Assembly: GCA_900618425.1 (NCBI GenBank) | Contig: UZAN01039384.1 | Span: 94,210-158,209, forward strand | Direction: 5' to 3' | Length of the DNA: 64,000 nucleotides | Origin: Echinostoma caproni | Lineage: Eukaryota > Platyhelminthes > Trematoda > Plagiorchiida > Echinostomatidae | Shown: positions 48,913 to 59,589 of the stretch, piece after piece | Position numbering within the stretch: position 1 is the stretch's first letter | Layout: every line of letters begins with the position of its first letter | The notes under the pieces: generated by a model | What the model was told of the DNA's origin: nothing | Database searches by the model: none | What the model saw: the letters and a program-made list of their open reading frames with translations, nothing else | Made by a program: the position numbers and the translations under genes

Positions 48913-49041
48913 ATGTGGAACAAATTGATCAGAGGAGTGGTAGACTCGCATTTTGGTCACGTGACTGCACAAACATTGGCTGAACTATTCGGCAACAAGA
49001 GCGTCGTGTTACTACGCATTTTGGCTGCGCATTTCTCCTGA
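48913..49041 (+). CDS. Possible RNA polymerase III subunit RPC3 N-terminal exon
   Basis: From ATG 48913: MWNKLIRGVVDSHFGHVTAQ, TLAELFGNKSVVLLRILAAH, FS and TGA. The pattern L...V..HFG.V.......L.G....LR.LA is that of the first winged-helix (RPC82/HTH_9) domain at the extreme N-terminus of the Pol III subunit RPC3/POLR3C, including the distance from the initiator Met. About 50 nt later another open block after an AG (ending 49083) reads LCAFLNVRESAFSCKRYDLV, loosely like the next RPC3 segment (ALC.L......F..KR...V). Against it: no donor is visible before the TGA, so the two cannot be joined cleanly. It may be a pseudogene or chance. Confidence 0.33.
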   Translation: MWNKLIRGVVDSHFGHVTAQTLAELFGNKSVVLLRILAAHFS

Positions 49042-50099
49042 CAACTAGAATCACTTTTGTTATGGCTTCATAATTTTAAAACAGCTGTGCGCATTTCTCA
49101 ACGTTCGTGAATCAGCTTTCTCCTGCAAAAGATACGATCTAGTCCAAGATCTGAGTTTGGGGAACTTAACGGAGGAAATATGAAAAGGGATTTATTTTTC
49201 CAAGGTCACTGCAGAAAATACATCCATGTGTTAATTTGCATCACAATATGAAGTATTCACATTTATAGGTATATATCAAGATGTTTCCATAACGCGATCG
49301 ACATTGCTTTCGGTCTGACAGATATATATGCGTATGGGATTTCATTTATCACCTATAACAAATGGTTTTGGATCAATTTTAGAACTACTAATAGTTGGTA
49401 CCATTTATGCCCCGTCGTCTGTCTCATTGTAAACATCATAATACGTCGGACACACGAGCAATGATGCGCAAACGTGAAACTATTCCAAGAGTGAGTTTAA
49501 ATCTTTCTTATCACTTTGACACAGATAACATGAGGTCCATTTCACTTAGTTTCATACTAAAATACTAGAATAGTCTATACATGAATGGAATATAGCCGTA
49601 GTCCCTCAAGATATCTGCTTCAAAACATAAACACTGTACAGATGGGTTTTTTAACTATGGCCTGCTAAATGGTTGTCACGAAAATTTAAATTCAGTCATC
49701 AATAATTACTCTGCACTCGTTATATATTGTTTCACATTCGATCAGAATGAATTCAATCGGCATGTGATCGAAAGCATGGGCGTCAAACCTATTCAAAACG
49801 TGCAACCACAATACGAAAAAAATCCTGAAATGTTTAAAAATATTTTCAGATGTATATCATATGTATGCATGGATTTTCATAGAATGTACCATTATGAAAG
49901 TCAGCTAAAAGTGAAAAAACAAATCTTTTTAATTGTGGTAATAGAGCTACAAGTATTTTGGGCTGAAATTTAAAGATGATTCTACTTAGACAGAGATTTA
50001 TTATTTAGAGTGTCTGAATCACTGAACTTATGTTATCAGAAATGTTTGCGGTTCCAGTAGGTACCATATATTTGCGTTTCATGAATTTATAATTTGCAG

Positions 50100-50279
50100 A
50101 TGACGGTAAACCTTTAAATGCAAGTTTCTTTGTTTCACGTGGAAATGCTTTTATCATTCATCGTCTACGAAAACCGAAAGCCAAGAAAAAACGACCTCAC
50201 TTGAAACGGCTGTTGTTGACGTTTTCCGGGAACATAACCGTGCTAAGCCTCGATGAATCTAACTCCTCTGTTTTGTCAA
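50100..50279 (+). CDS. Candidate internal coding exon, unknown protein
   Basis: A 180-nt block between ...ttataatttgcag and a GTACGT donor. One phase is open for 59 codons: DGKPLNASFFVSRGNAFIIH, RLRKPKAKKKRPHLKRLLLT, FSGNITVLSLDESNSSVLS. The Lys/Arg-rich centre could be a nuclear or membrane-proximal basic stretch. The reverse strand is closed. An upstream frame at 49746-49867 (NEFNRHVIESMGVKPIQNVQ...) may be a preceding exon. The following one is ambiguous because 50521-50841 is open in several frames on both strands. Confidence 0.38.
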
Positions 50280-50389
50280 GTACGTGACCCTGGATTACGA
50301 AAATGGTACATCACAGGTTTGCTTCACTAAGACCAATTAATTATCGATCAACTCGCATAGTCAACTAAATCACTTACGTTACTACCTAA

Positions 50390-50841
50390 CCCGGATTCAG
50401 CCAAGGTAATTTTGAAATGGATTTTGTTGATAAGCGATTCATAATACACCTGAGTGCGTTGACCACTTCCACAATTCGAGCATCATCGCTGACAAGTTTG
50501 AATAAACCATTTGTTTTCAGACGAGCGGATGATTTCAGTACCTTAGCAATGAAATCAGCGCAATGCTCTCAAGCCAACTTGCTCATCGTACCCAGAGCCC
50601 TTTTCGTAAAACAAATCCAACAGTTGATCGGAAAAGAAAATTGTCGAATTTTAAGTCTTTTCGTACAATTGGTCAATTAGAAACCCGGGATAATATCCCA
50701 CTTTTTTGTCAATCTACAGATGTACAGTATATGGTTGACTATCAAATTCAGCTGTTAGAATTTCAAAGGAAAAGCTTGAAACTGCCAGATGTAATAACTC
50801 AACAGTTTTTGAATAAAACTCCATCATGCGAAGTCGTGTGA
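50390..50841. other. Coding-like block with conflicting frames on both strands
   Basis: Plus-strand frames (50417-50680 and 50563-50841) and a minus-strand frame (about 50575 down to 50395, EHCADFIAKVLKSSARLKTN ... ALRCIMNRLSTKS ... LPWLNPG, stop) all look protein-like. The minus frame has one TGA at its 5' side and continues coding-like beyond it. Probably one real exon or a decayed gene with shadows, but I cannot decide the strand by eye. Confidence 0.3.
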
Positions 50842-51519
50842 TCCCACTGAATTACTTTTATAGATTTAATTTAGAAAGCAAAAAAGGTTATATAAGTTGC
50901 TACCGTTGGGACCAGGTATGAAGTTTGTAGGAGTAGTTTGAAGTTATTTATGTAACGGAAGGTGAATGCTCTTGTGGTGCACAGTAATTTGTGAGAGTAT
51001 TTCTGACTTGAAGGAATCAAATAACTCAAACAATAAATAGAATTCTCAACCGATGAAGGAAAGTAACATGCCCAGTTCTACCAAACCCGTTGAGATCTGA
51101 GATTGACAGAGCACCACCCGGGGGAGTTTGTGTAGAGAAAAATATTCATCTGTCCTTTTTATCTTCTATGAACCGCATTCCTAGAACCAACATCAAAAGC
51201 AAGGCCGATAGTTCATATAGATTACTCCTTTAAACGTTCATTGCCTTAGCTGTTCTGAGAAAATGTGGAATGCGAAAAAAGATGTCTTTTATATACTTCA
51301 ATCTCAAAATTACCGCACGTATTTTCTCGACGTTTTCCACTGAAAATCCCACACATAAAGCAGCCCGATGAAATTTGCTACCGGTTGATTTATCGCTAAC
51401 GCCCTATTCGAATCATTGCGCAAAGTAAAGCAGTAGATAGGTTGCAGATCAGCATCTGAAGTGCCGCATGAGAATCAAATACCACAACAACTGATTTGAA
51501 TAATTTTCTCTTCGCTCAG

Positions 51520-51795
51520 AGCGGAAGTCTGGTTGTCACTGAAGTGCAAGCCAAATCAGCATTTGCTGATCTATTTTTACGTGCAACAAAGGAAGATTTC
51601 GCATGCGAAAATAATAAAACACGCACTTTTACTGTTAGTTATCTTTGTCTAACTTGGTTTCGCCAAAATTTCAATTTTCATAATAGCGAATATCGGAGTG
51701 TTTCACAAAGAAAGTTGGTTACTGATGATTCTTCAGGACCACAGTTTGTGACCCTACAACACATAGACTTTTTTCTATCAATAACTTTTCAATAA
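51520..51795 (+). CDS. Candidate exon of the plus-strand gene ending at 52020
   Basis: A strong acceptor (gaataattttctcttcgctcag) opens a frame in phase 0: SGSLVVTEVQAKSAFADLFL, RATKEDFACENNKTRTFTVS, and on to a TAA at 51793. The first 35 residues look most coding-like. The later part may be intron read-through, and no clear donor was found. Lies between the exon at 50100-50279 and the terminal exon at 51852-52020. Confidence 0.35.
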   Translation, partial: SGSLVVTEVQAKSAFADLFLRATKEDFACENNKTRTFTVSYLCLTWFRQNFNFHNSEYRSVSQRKLVTDDSSGPQFVTLQHIDFFLSITFQ

Positions 51796-51851
51796 CCAAA
51801 TAACCCACTGTTATTTCCAATTATTTTAGGGTAAATGCAATATTATACAAG

Positions 51852-52020
51852 CACTAATCATTTGAATAACCGAGCATGTGGTCATTATTTGCAACAATGC
51901 AATTTCAAACAACACACAGTCTCCACGTTATTACGACGGAAAACTAGTAACTCTCCTTCTGATGACTTCAGAAATTTAAAGTCTGAGAAGAGAGATTTGT
52001 TTGTCCCGCTAACTGACTGA
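51852..52020 (+). CDS. Candidate terminal exon with abutting poly(A) signal
   Basis: The frame encodes TNHLNNRACGHYLQQCNFKQ, HTVSTLLRRKTSNSPSDDFR, NLKSEKRDLFVPLTD and TGA. The tail is Ser/Arg/Asp-rich with a possible basophilic kinase site (RRKTS). The strongest acceptor (ttatttccaattattttag, 51829) would put a stop in this frame, so the AG at 51850-51851 was chosen as the start. That choice is uncertain. AATAAA begins at the base after the TGA. Confidence 0.38.
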
Positions 52021-52026
52021 AATAAA
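52021..52026 (+). terminator. Poly(A) signal AATAAA
   Basis: Directly follows the TGA at 52018-52020. Position is compatible with a very short 3' untranslated region. Confidence 0.35.
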
Positions 52027-52029
52027 TGT

Positions 52030-54100
52030 GAAAGGTAATTTTAGGGATATCGAGTTTCTGTTGGAGCTTCGTCACAAATTTCCGTTACCATGATCTAAAT
52101 GAAATTGTTTAAGTTTCTCAATATACTTGCCAAACAGTAATTTTCGAGATGTGTGGTGAAATCATTCAGATTTAATCGGACCACTTACAACCAGGCATGC
52201 TTTATGCATATATTTTGAAGAAAACATGCTCCGACCAGGCAAAACGTCAAGATGATACTTAGTGCTTGAACATAAAATGTTTATTCGACAATAAGTAATT
52301 TGTTTTCTCTCATGTTGATAATTTAAAATGCCCACTACGGTGTTCGTTACTCATGTGGCTTAACGGCAGGACAGCATACTGATTTAAGAGAGCCGTACGC
52401 CTTACTTGAGGAACGGGTCTGGAGGTCACTATCCTTATGTGTTTCAAACATAGGTTCTCAACGTTGAGGGTTCTCTTCCATTGTCCATTTGGAAAGTTCA
52501 CAACAAGCAATTGTTCGCTTTAGAGAACAACTCGGAACATCATTCATAAATCCTCTTCAGTGCACATGCAGGATCTTCACAATGTGCATAGCGATATGAT
52601 GTAGCGGAGTTTGAATGAACCTAGAAGGGACCAGTGGTGAGATAAGCTTGACATATCGTGACGGCGGGGAGGCATATTGATCAAGTTTAGCGAATCGATA
52701 GGGTTGATAGTGGTGCACTTTAGGCTGGTTATTGCAGGTCCACGCTCTGATTGACAACTAATCAACCGCTAATTTCACCCCATTAGGTGGACCAAAAAAT
52801 GAAGTGTTTACCCGAAACTCATTTTGTAAACACACTGTTGACGATCTCTCCACAACATTTTGACACGAACATTTCCATCAGATTGTGCGCAGTTGCGCGG
52901 CTTGTGTGTGCATAAACGCTTCGTAGTTCAGATGATGGATATATGTAACGTATAAAGTATAAATGACTGAATATCATCTTACATTGCTAACAAGGATTCA
53001 GCAAACTGCCCAGCTTAATTTGCCACAGTCAATAACTATTCTATGACAGCAGAGTTCTGACCAAACAAAAGCTTCCGAGCAAAATCATTATTCTAATGAG
53101 GTAATAAATTACTGGGTCATAATATTGAATGCTACTCATTATTTCAACTAGAAAGTATCAGTTGGCTGTACATGACGCGAAATAGTGTTCATGACTTCTT
53201 TACGAGCTTCAGTATCAACTATATTGGGCAGCCTCCCAAATAAGTGCATAGCATTCATTAGCTTCCCAAAGTTGAGCTCATTAAAATTTGTCGGTTAATC
53301 TATATGTTATTCGCATTTTCAGTCTTTATTAATTGGTCGTTGTGCTTGGATTTGTCAAGCATCGTTTACAAATTATAACACTTCAAAATAATGCAGGGAA
53401 CATAGTAGTATCCGCTAATTTGCTTCATTATTTATTTTTGATTGAAGTGTATACACTTGCTTGAACAAGTCGGCTTTTAAATGAATTACACATTAAGTTC
53501 CTTTGACGCGGTTTAATTGTAATTTAATACAATTTAGATCAGGCATTACTTAGTTAGCTTTAAGTGTCTAATGATGTAGAGTTGACCTATTTAAGTTCTT
53601 TATAGAATAGCATCACCCTGTTTCCTTATCTGATCCCTCATTGATTATCCGTTTTTCTGCCGCGCTTCACAATGTTATCTATTAGATAATAAACGTAGAA
53701 CCCCAAGTACCATGTGCAACATTTGGTCCATCTAAAGCATTAACACAAACATCAATTTATTCAGTGTTTCTACATATCTGCTTAGTTTTATACAAATTGA
53801 TTATGGTTAGACCCGGATTGTTTTAAAACTACTTTCAAACAATCCTTGCTCAAAACGATTTACTAATGAGATGTTTTTCTCAGCACTCTGCACAGAAGCC
53901 TCCTGCTATAGTTCATCCTTAAGTGAAGGAAACTGTGATTGAATCTACTAGCACCCAATGTATTCAGTTTGTTTGTAAATGTAGTGTTTGTACCTTATAA
54001 TCAAAATTATTACTCTCTAAATCTGCGGAATGTAGCGATTTAGGGTGATAATTCCATGTTTCATCTTTATCCAGAACCCCCATACCTATACTCGTTCATT
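52030..54100. other. Intergenic, no supported feature
   Basis: A+T-rich. A weak tRNA-like word (TGGCTTAACGGCAGGACAGC at about 52355) lacks a good B box and was not annotated. Nothing else is recognisable. Confidence 0.4.
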
Positions 54101-54120
54101 TACTCGAAAAGCCCCGCAGT

Positions 54121-54150
54121 CAGATGTTGGTCTTATTAGACCCCGTTAGC
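54121..54150 (-). ncRNA. Degenerate hammerhead-like core, copy 2
   Basis: Minus strand: GCTAACGG, stem GGTC, loop TAATAA, stem GACC, then AACA. This parallels CTGATGA-stem II-GAAA of the hammerhead ribozyme and the neighbouring copy at 54359-54398, but both conserved boxes are mutated. Preceding bases (ctgtgtaaatcaacgcacactgctaacg) are clearly related to those before copy 1. Certainly inactive. Confidence 0.4.
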
Positions 54151-54358
54151 AGTGTGCGTTGATTTACACAGTTGGTAATCAGGGTCAGGGTCAGGGAAGC
54201 GGTTTGCGTTACCACTGTGCCAGACAGCTCATATCGAAGCTAAACAAACCTAAATATTCCGGTATGTCTCGAACGAAAATTCGTTAGCTTGTTTGGTTCG
54301 GCAACAATAAGCATACTGCATCATATGCAATGGAAGTGTTTGTGATAACCAACAAACA

Positions 54359-54487
54359 GCACTGGACAGGTGCTTCGTCCTGTTTGGGACTCGTTAGCAA
54401 TGTGTACATTTTGTGTCCCTGTCAGGACTCGACCGCGAACAGTCGGGTTCGGACTTCAAACCCTTACCCTTGAGCTACACGGTCGAC
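54359..54487 (-). repeat. tRNA-headed SINE with hammerhead-like core, copy 1
   Basis: Minus strand, 5' to 3': A box TAGCTCAAGGG (54477-54467), B-like box GGTCGAGTCC (54434-54425), then a tRNA-unrelated part containing CTAACGA (54397-54391), stem II GTCC/GGAC around CAAACA (54390-54377), GAAG (54376-54373) and stem III GCAC/GTGC. The hammerhead consensus is CTGANGA-stem II-GAAA, so two core bases of the first box and the last of the second are changed. The last change (A to G) is matched by C in place of the pairing U before the cleavage site. Trematode SINEs with hammerheads (Sm-alpha type) are established. The assignment here is by motif. Confidence 0.6.
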
Positions 54488-54517
54488 GATAATCACCTTA
54501 TGCGAATGGCTCAATCA

Positions 54518-54616
54518 ATTTAGAGTATCACGCTTGGATTAGCCCATTTGATTGTTCAAGAGTGCCGGATGCATCTGAACAATCGAATAAGCTAATCCAA
54601 GCTTGATACTCTAAAT
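54518..54616. repeat. Inverted-repeat (foldback/MITE-like) element, about 99 bp
   Basis: Left arm 54518-54560 (atttagagtatcacgcttgg ...) and right arm 54575-54616 (... ccaagcttgatactctaaat) are complementary with about four mismatches over 41 nt, separated by a 14-nt loop. It begins 30 nt beyond the SINE head. No clear target-site duplication was seen. Confidence 0.8.
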
Positions 54617-54619
54617 ACT

Positions 54620-55812
54620 GCATCATAATTCTCAAGTAAATCATTAGAAGGAAATTTAGTTCACATTCAACTCAAATTTGTTTGAGAGTAATGATGGGAA
54701 AAACTGAAGGAAATTCACTGCGAGAGTATCCATTTAGTTTCAATATCTCAAAGTCAAGCTGATGTATACTTTATTCCCGGGTAACAGTTGACACTGGTTA
54801 GAATAAAACTGAATAAAATGAAATCTCGGAAAGGTTGGCGCAAATACCAATCCATCGTTCTTCCTTTTTGCATTCCTTGAAAGAAACCTATGAGCTGATT
54901 TAACAATAGGGATTTTACTAACCATAAGTAGAGAGCAATTAGACGTATTGATGCTATACCTGGCTCATCGGCATTGCTAATTCAAGTAGAAGTTCTATCA
55001 GAAACTACCAACGTCTACATTTTCCTTTCAAGGATTAAATGGGATTGAGATAAACGGAAGTCCGTCAAATGGGTATGTCAAGCATTCGTGATTTTAGGAA
55101 CATTGTAATAAACCTCTTGAAAACTTCTTTGCATGTCACTTTATTTGGTTCATTTTAAGTCAAGACCAATCATAGGACAGGTGCAAGATTCCGGTTTGGG
55201 GAATTGTTTCCACGTTCATACTTGGTTCTTGAAATACTGAGTGAATGAGGTATCCACTGTTCGTCGAGAGAACATATTACATGCTATAGCACTGGATACA
55301 ACAAAAGAATATTTCCAGAAGTGAAACAGCTTTTACGACAAGGTTGGGCAAGAGGTTACCATGTGTACACAACTGTGAAACAAATGCCTAATTGTAAATA
55401 TTAACCTCCATGGGTTCAAAGTCGAGCGGTATTGACCATCAAGCGCTCGTTATGACTATAAAATCAGAGCTCATTGTGATTCCATTTGTGGAAATCAACT
55501 GCATACCTTTTCATATTCCATAGGCAAAATTTATCAAATGATTTCCTCCGCCATTCCAACTCGCGAATGTTTCGGTATTTTTCTCAGGTATGTATTTTTC
55601 ATCAATTAGTCTTTTAAGAGTTTTATATGTATAACAAAACACATGGAAAAACACTACAAATTGAGATCGATATACTGCCGTTCTTGAGAAAAATGTTGCG
55701 GTTAATTTTGAAAGTTCCAAGGGTTCATGGTTGCTTAAGCTGCTCACGCCCAATTTGATTGATCGGTAAGCAGAACAGAATGTTTAGATGAAGCAGACGA
55801 AAACTGACACAA
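54620..55812. other. Intergenic or intronic, no supported gene
   Basis: One block on minus (55511-55753) ends near a GTATGC donor and is coding-like in two frames, but phase and boundaries are unclear. Not annotated. Confidence 0.3.
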
Positions 55813-56292
55813 NNNNNNNNNNNNNNNNNNNNNNNNNNNNNNNNNNNNNNNNNNNNNNNNNNNNNNNNNNNNNNNNNNNNNNNNNNNNNNNNNNNNNNNN
55901 NNNNNNNNNNNNNNNNNNNNNNNNNNNNNNNNNNNNNNNNNNNNNNNNNNNNNNNNNNNNNNNNNNNNNNNNNNNNNNNNNNNNNNNNNNNNNNNNNNNN
56001 NNNNNNNNNNNNNNNNNNNNNNNNNNNNNNNNNNNNNNNNNNNNNNNNNNNNNNNNNNNNNNNNNNNNNNNNNNNNNNNNNNNNNNNNNNNNNNNNNNNN
56101 NNNNNNNNNNNNNNNNNNNNNNNNNNNNNNNNNNNNNNNNNNNNNNNNNNNNNNNNNNNNNNNNNNNNNNNNNNNNNNNNNNNNNNNNNNNNNNNNNNNN
56201 NNNNNNNNNNNNNNNNNNNNNNNNNNNNNNNNNNNNNNNNNNNNNNNNNNNNNNNNNNNNNNNNNNNNNNNNNNNNNNNNNNNNNNNNNNNN
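55813..56292. other. Assembly gap (480 N)
   Basis: Run of N. Frames spanning it have no meaning. Confidence 1.
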
Positions 56293-56299
56293 TGCATTT

Positions 56300-57650
56300 C
56301 TGTGCTCAGTAGATAATGGCGAAGTACCACGTGTATAAGAAGCCGTTTTACTAACCCTTATAAATATACAGGCGCCATCTGCTTCTGTCATTCAAAATTC
56401 AGGAAATGTAATCTGAACAAACAAAAAACGCAAACTAAATTGGGTCTCAACAAACATACGCACGCTTTTTTGGCGATTGAGACAAGGGGAATTCAGATGA
56501 TCAGGGAGAAGACTGTACTAAAGGGTATGCACCCAGAGATTTTAAGCTCCATCTCGTTTGCCATGATCTTCGCTTGAATCATTTCATGAAATTATTCAAA
56601 AGCGATGCACATTAGATTATTTACTAGGCTAATCACAGGAAGAGATCAAGCGTTGAATTATTTATTTTATTATTTATAGTTCGTAACGAGAAATGTTTTT
56701 CATCTTTTCGATATGAATATTTCTTAAACAGCTGAATATACGTTTCACAGCCGGTCAGCAACTACGAGATAGCGTTTCCTTCAGACAAAATTGGTAATAG
56801 TTTATTGTACGAAATTACGTCTACCATAACTGAAATAGCAAAATGGGCGTACAACTGTTTCCTCTCTAAGCACCCTGAATTTATTTGAAAGCAGAAGATA
56901 AATAATATTGAGCATGACCTTGGCCTTATGTTGCAATCAATATCACATTTATGATAGAAAAGGAAACGTTTTGTGTAAGCATCAACGAACGATAGCCAAC
57001 CTGTCCCGTAAGCAAAAATCCTTTGCTACAAGAAATGATATTAACGTTTGGTAGGAAGTAGTGTCAGCGTCCAGCACACTGTTCCAATACTTCGAATTCT
57101 TTTTCCGACAGGCAGGTTTCAATTTTTGGCAGCTCCCTTCTGGTAGCGTCACATTAAAAATGCGTATTCAATGAATATAAGAGAGGCAAAAATTTGTCGT
57201 CAACAGTGTACGCTATAAAGAATCAGTAACTGGATAACCTGATGAAGTATAGGAAAAACTGAATACAAAAACTGCATTTACTATTAAGTCAAATATGCGA
57301 GTTCAATCGACGTTACTATCAGTAGGTTTTGCTTAAGCATCCTGATTAAGTACAGTGATGTTTTACTTTTTGTTGGGGGAGGGAAGCCTATCAAGAAATG
57401 CATTGGGTGGTGTCTACAATATTAGCAGTAGTGAAAATGTAAAGTATGATTGCCTTCATTGTCCCCGGCGAATGGAATGAGATAATACTGGAGACGGTTT
57501 ACGATCGGTTTCATTCACATCGTACAATACATCTGGCCATTCAGTTCGGTTGTGCTTTACAAAAATATTCTGTTGTATTGCATGGTAAATTAGGGGCTGA
57601 AGGCTCATGGTAATCTGAATAATGGCTGATAACCGATACCTCAAAATACC
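56300..57650. other. Intergenic, no supported feature
   Basis: A+T-rich flank of the second gap, with no frame or repeat to report. Confidence 0.4.
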
Positions 57651-57656
57651 TCCTTC

Positions 57657-57728
57657 GGTGGCGGTCTATTGGTTATGGTTGTCATACACTGAGGGGAGAT
57701 GGTCCTGAGTTCGAGGTCCATCGGCACC
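57657..57728 (+). tRNA. tRNA-like sequence, 72 nt (probably pseudogene or SINE head)
   Basis: The ends pair as an acceptor stem (GGTGGCG with CGGCACC, one mismatch), the length is exactly that of a tRNA, and TTGGTTATGG resembles the D-arm region of tRNAs that begin GGTG. AGTTCGAGGTCC is a near B box. The T stem and anticodon stem do not form properly, so a functional tRNA is unlikely. Confidence 0.42.
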
Positions 57729-58168
57729 GTTTATACTTCCGATTGTTGCATTTTCTCAGACAGCCTTTCCGTGATTGCAGCCCCTTTTATTATAAGTGTA
57801 GTCAATACACACGGTGGAAGTGCAAACATTTATTTATTGAACTTATCATTAGTATAACCTATTCACTCCATTAGAGACATTACATTCCATCAGAACGTTT
57901 AATTGAACATGTCTGTCACAGTACCTGAAGGGTTTGATTTCAAATGGATGACAAACATTTTACAATTACGATTTAAGACACTCTTCAAATAAAAACTAAA
58001 GTGTTTGAGAAGATCCATGTGAATTGTGCCGTCAAATGTTCCAAGATTTTTCAAGTTTTTGTTCCATCATTTGACCTTTAGCGGATTAGAAAACAGTATC
58101 GTATACTATGTTATATTACACCACGAACAACGCCCGGAGTAAACTGTAAAAAAGACCCAATTCCTCGG

Positions 58169-58307
58169 TTACATGAAGCGGCGCGCTTTCCAGATTTCGG
58201 TAGCGGTAGCAATTTTACCACCTTCAGATACCACCATTATGTCGCCGGTGTATTCCCCTATCATTGCATGAACGTTCACCTTGGTTGACAAGGTGACTAT
58301 TGTGCGA
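58169..58307 (-). CDS. Candidate terminal exon, unknown protein
   Basis: After the acceptor AACTTGGATTCTACTCTAG, one base plus RTIVTLSTKVNVHAMIGEYT, GDIMVVSEGGKIATATEIWK, ARRFM and TAA. The frame has good coding character and higher G+C. It lies 130 nt from a plus-strand candidate exon (58437-58585). Both would need introns overlapping the other, so at most one may be a host gene. Confidence 0.33.
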
Positions 58308-58436
58308 CTAGAGTAGAATCCAAGTTTTGTCAAATACTATAATGCTTGAGAACCACGCCAGTAATATTTTATCTTAAGTGCCTGTATCGCACTGAACCTT
58401 TTCGGTTAATGGCGTTTTATTTGCTTTGCCTTCCAG

Positions 58437-58585
58437 GTTTATCTTTGACCCCGATCCATGGAGGACCTGTCTGTTTCCTGGTCACCACATGTGCAGGTCA
58501 AGTCGTTGCCCTACCGCCGTTTCCCCACAGTAGTCCCTCTCCTGATAAGCCCCGTTTTGTTTCGAGTTCGGAGAGTACAAGCTGA
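58437..58585 (+). CDS. Candidate terminal exon, possible beta-propeller end
   Basis: One of the strongest acceptors in the window (gttttatttgctttgccttccag) is followed by two bases and then LSLTPIHGGPVCFLVTTCAG, QVVALPPFPHSSPSPDKPRF, VSSSESTS and TGA. The first half (hydrophobic strand, TT.AGQV, hydrophobic) resembles the last strands of a WD40-type blade, and the tail is Pro/Ser-rich and disordered. G+C is well above background. No partner exon was identified and the family is not established. Confidence 0.42.
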
Positions 58586-58762
58586 GGGACATTCTGTAGC
58601 GCATTTCTGGATTACCTTCACATTACGATACACTCATAATTTTATATATTCTATCAAGTGGGAAAATGTGAAACTTACACCTGTTTTACAGAATCCATAG
58701 AGAACAAGCTAAAGGAACGATCAGAAAGTTGTAATTGTGAAAATACAACGATGCCCGTAGGA

Positions 58763-58890
58763 GTGAAAATAAGCTGACATTTCGGTTACTGTGGGTAATC
58801 TTTATCAAGGCGATTTTGCAATCTAATGTAATCATAAAATCGCCTTAATATATATTATCAAGCGTAAACTAAACGTCGGTTTATTTTCAC
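58763..58890. repeat. Long inverted repeat (hairpin element), 128 bp
   Basis: Arms 58763-58817 and 58836-58890. The inner 11 nt (aaggcgatttt / aaaatcgcctt) and the outer 10 nt (gtgaaaataa / ttattttcac) are perfect. The middle pairs with scattered mismatches. The loop is 18 nt. The sequence is unlike the other two foldback elements. Interpreted as a MITE or foldback transposon. Confidence 0.8.
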
Positions 58891-59589
58891 CCGTACCGAC
58901 ATCGCTGTGTTTTCATAGTTACAACTCATATAAAACATATGACATGGTGCATCGGTTTTTCGATACACTCCGAAAATTCGTTCGGAGCTGACATTATCAA
59001 CGAGAAAAAAACCTTTCTGAATGCCATCAACCTCATTGTTTTAGACCTAAGATCAATCAATTCAAAATGTGACTCTACCATTTTTAGTAGGATAAACCAC
59101 CGCTTTGTTTTACTCGAATTCAGACCGCGTTCCCTAGTGAACCTTATGAAAAAGTGATCGATCGCTCCGACTTTAGTATGTTTCTATATTCTATAATTTT
59201 CGTTTTATGTGACAACTTAATAAGGTACCTATATTTTTGTTGTGACTAAAACAATTTATATCCATCCCGATGGATTCTGCTCCTTAAACCTGAAACAATT
59301 TCAAGGTAGAAAGGAACAATCCTTCAGAATGCCTAAGCACAATGAGGTGCACACTCTTCATAAATCCGTCAAGGGTGAACTTTACAGGCTATGATTCTCA
59401 ATGATGATAGTTATGAAGCCTGGCACGACCTTTAACGAAATTCCAGCGTCAGATCCACACATCGAGCACACGAAGCTGCAGATAAAGGGACTTTATCAAC
59501 TCCGGAAACGCACTCTGTCCTACCCAATGGAAATAACATGAACATGACCAGTCATCGTGTCAGATGTTGATTAAATATAGACCCGATTG

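Noticed and set aside
52340..52440. tRNA-like A box TGGCTTAACGG on plus
   Set aside because: No adequate B box or acceptor stem.
55725..56391. Open frames of 174-215 codons
   Set aside because: They span the second run of N and carry no information.
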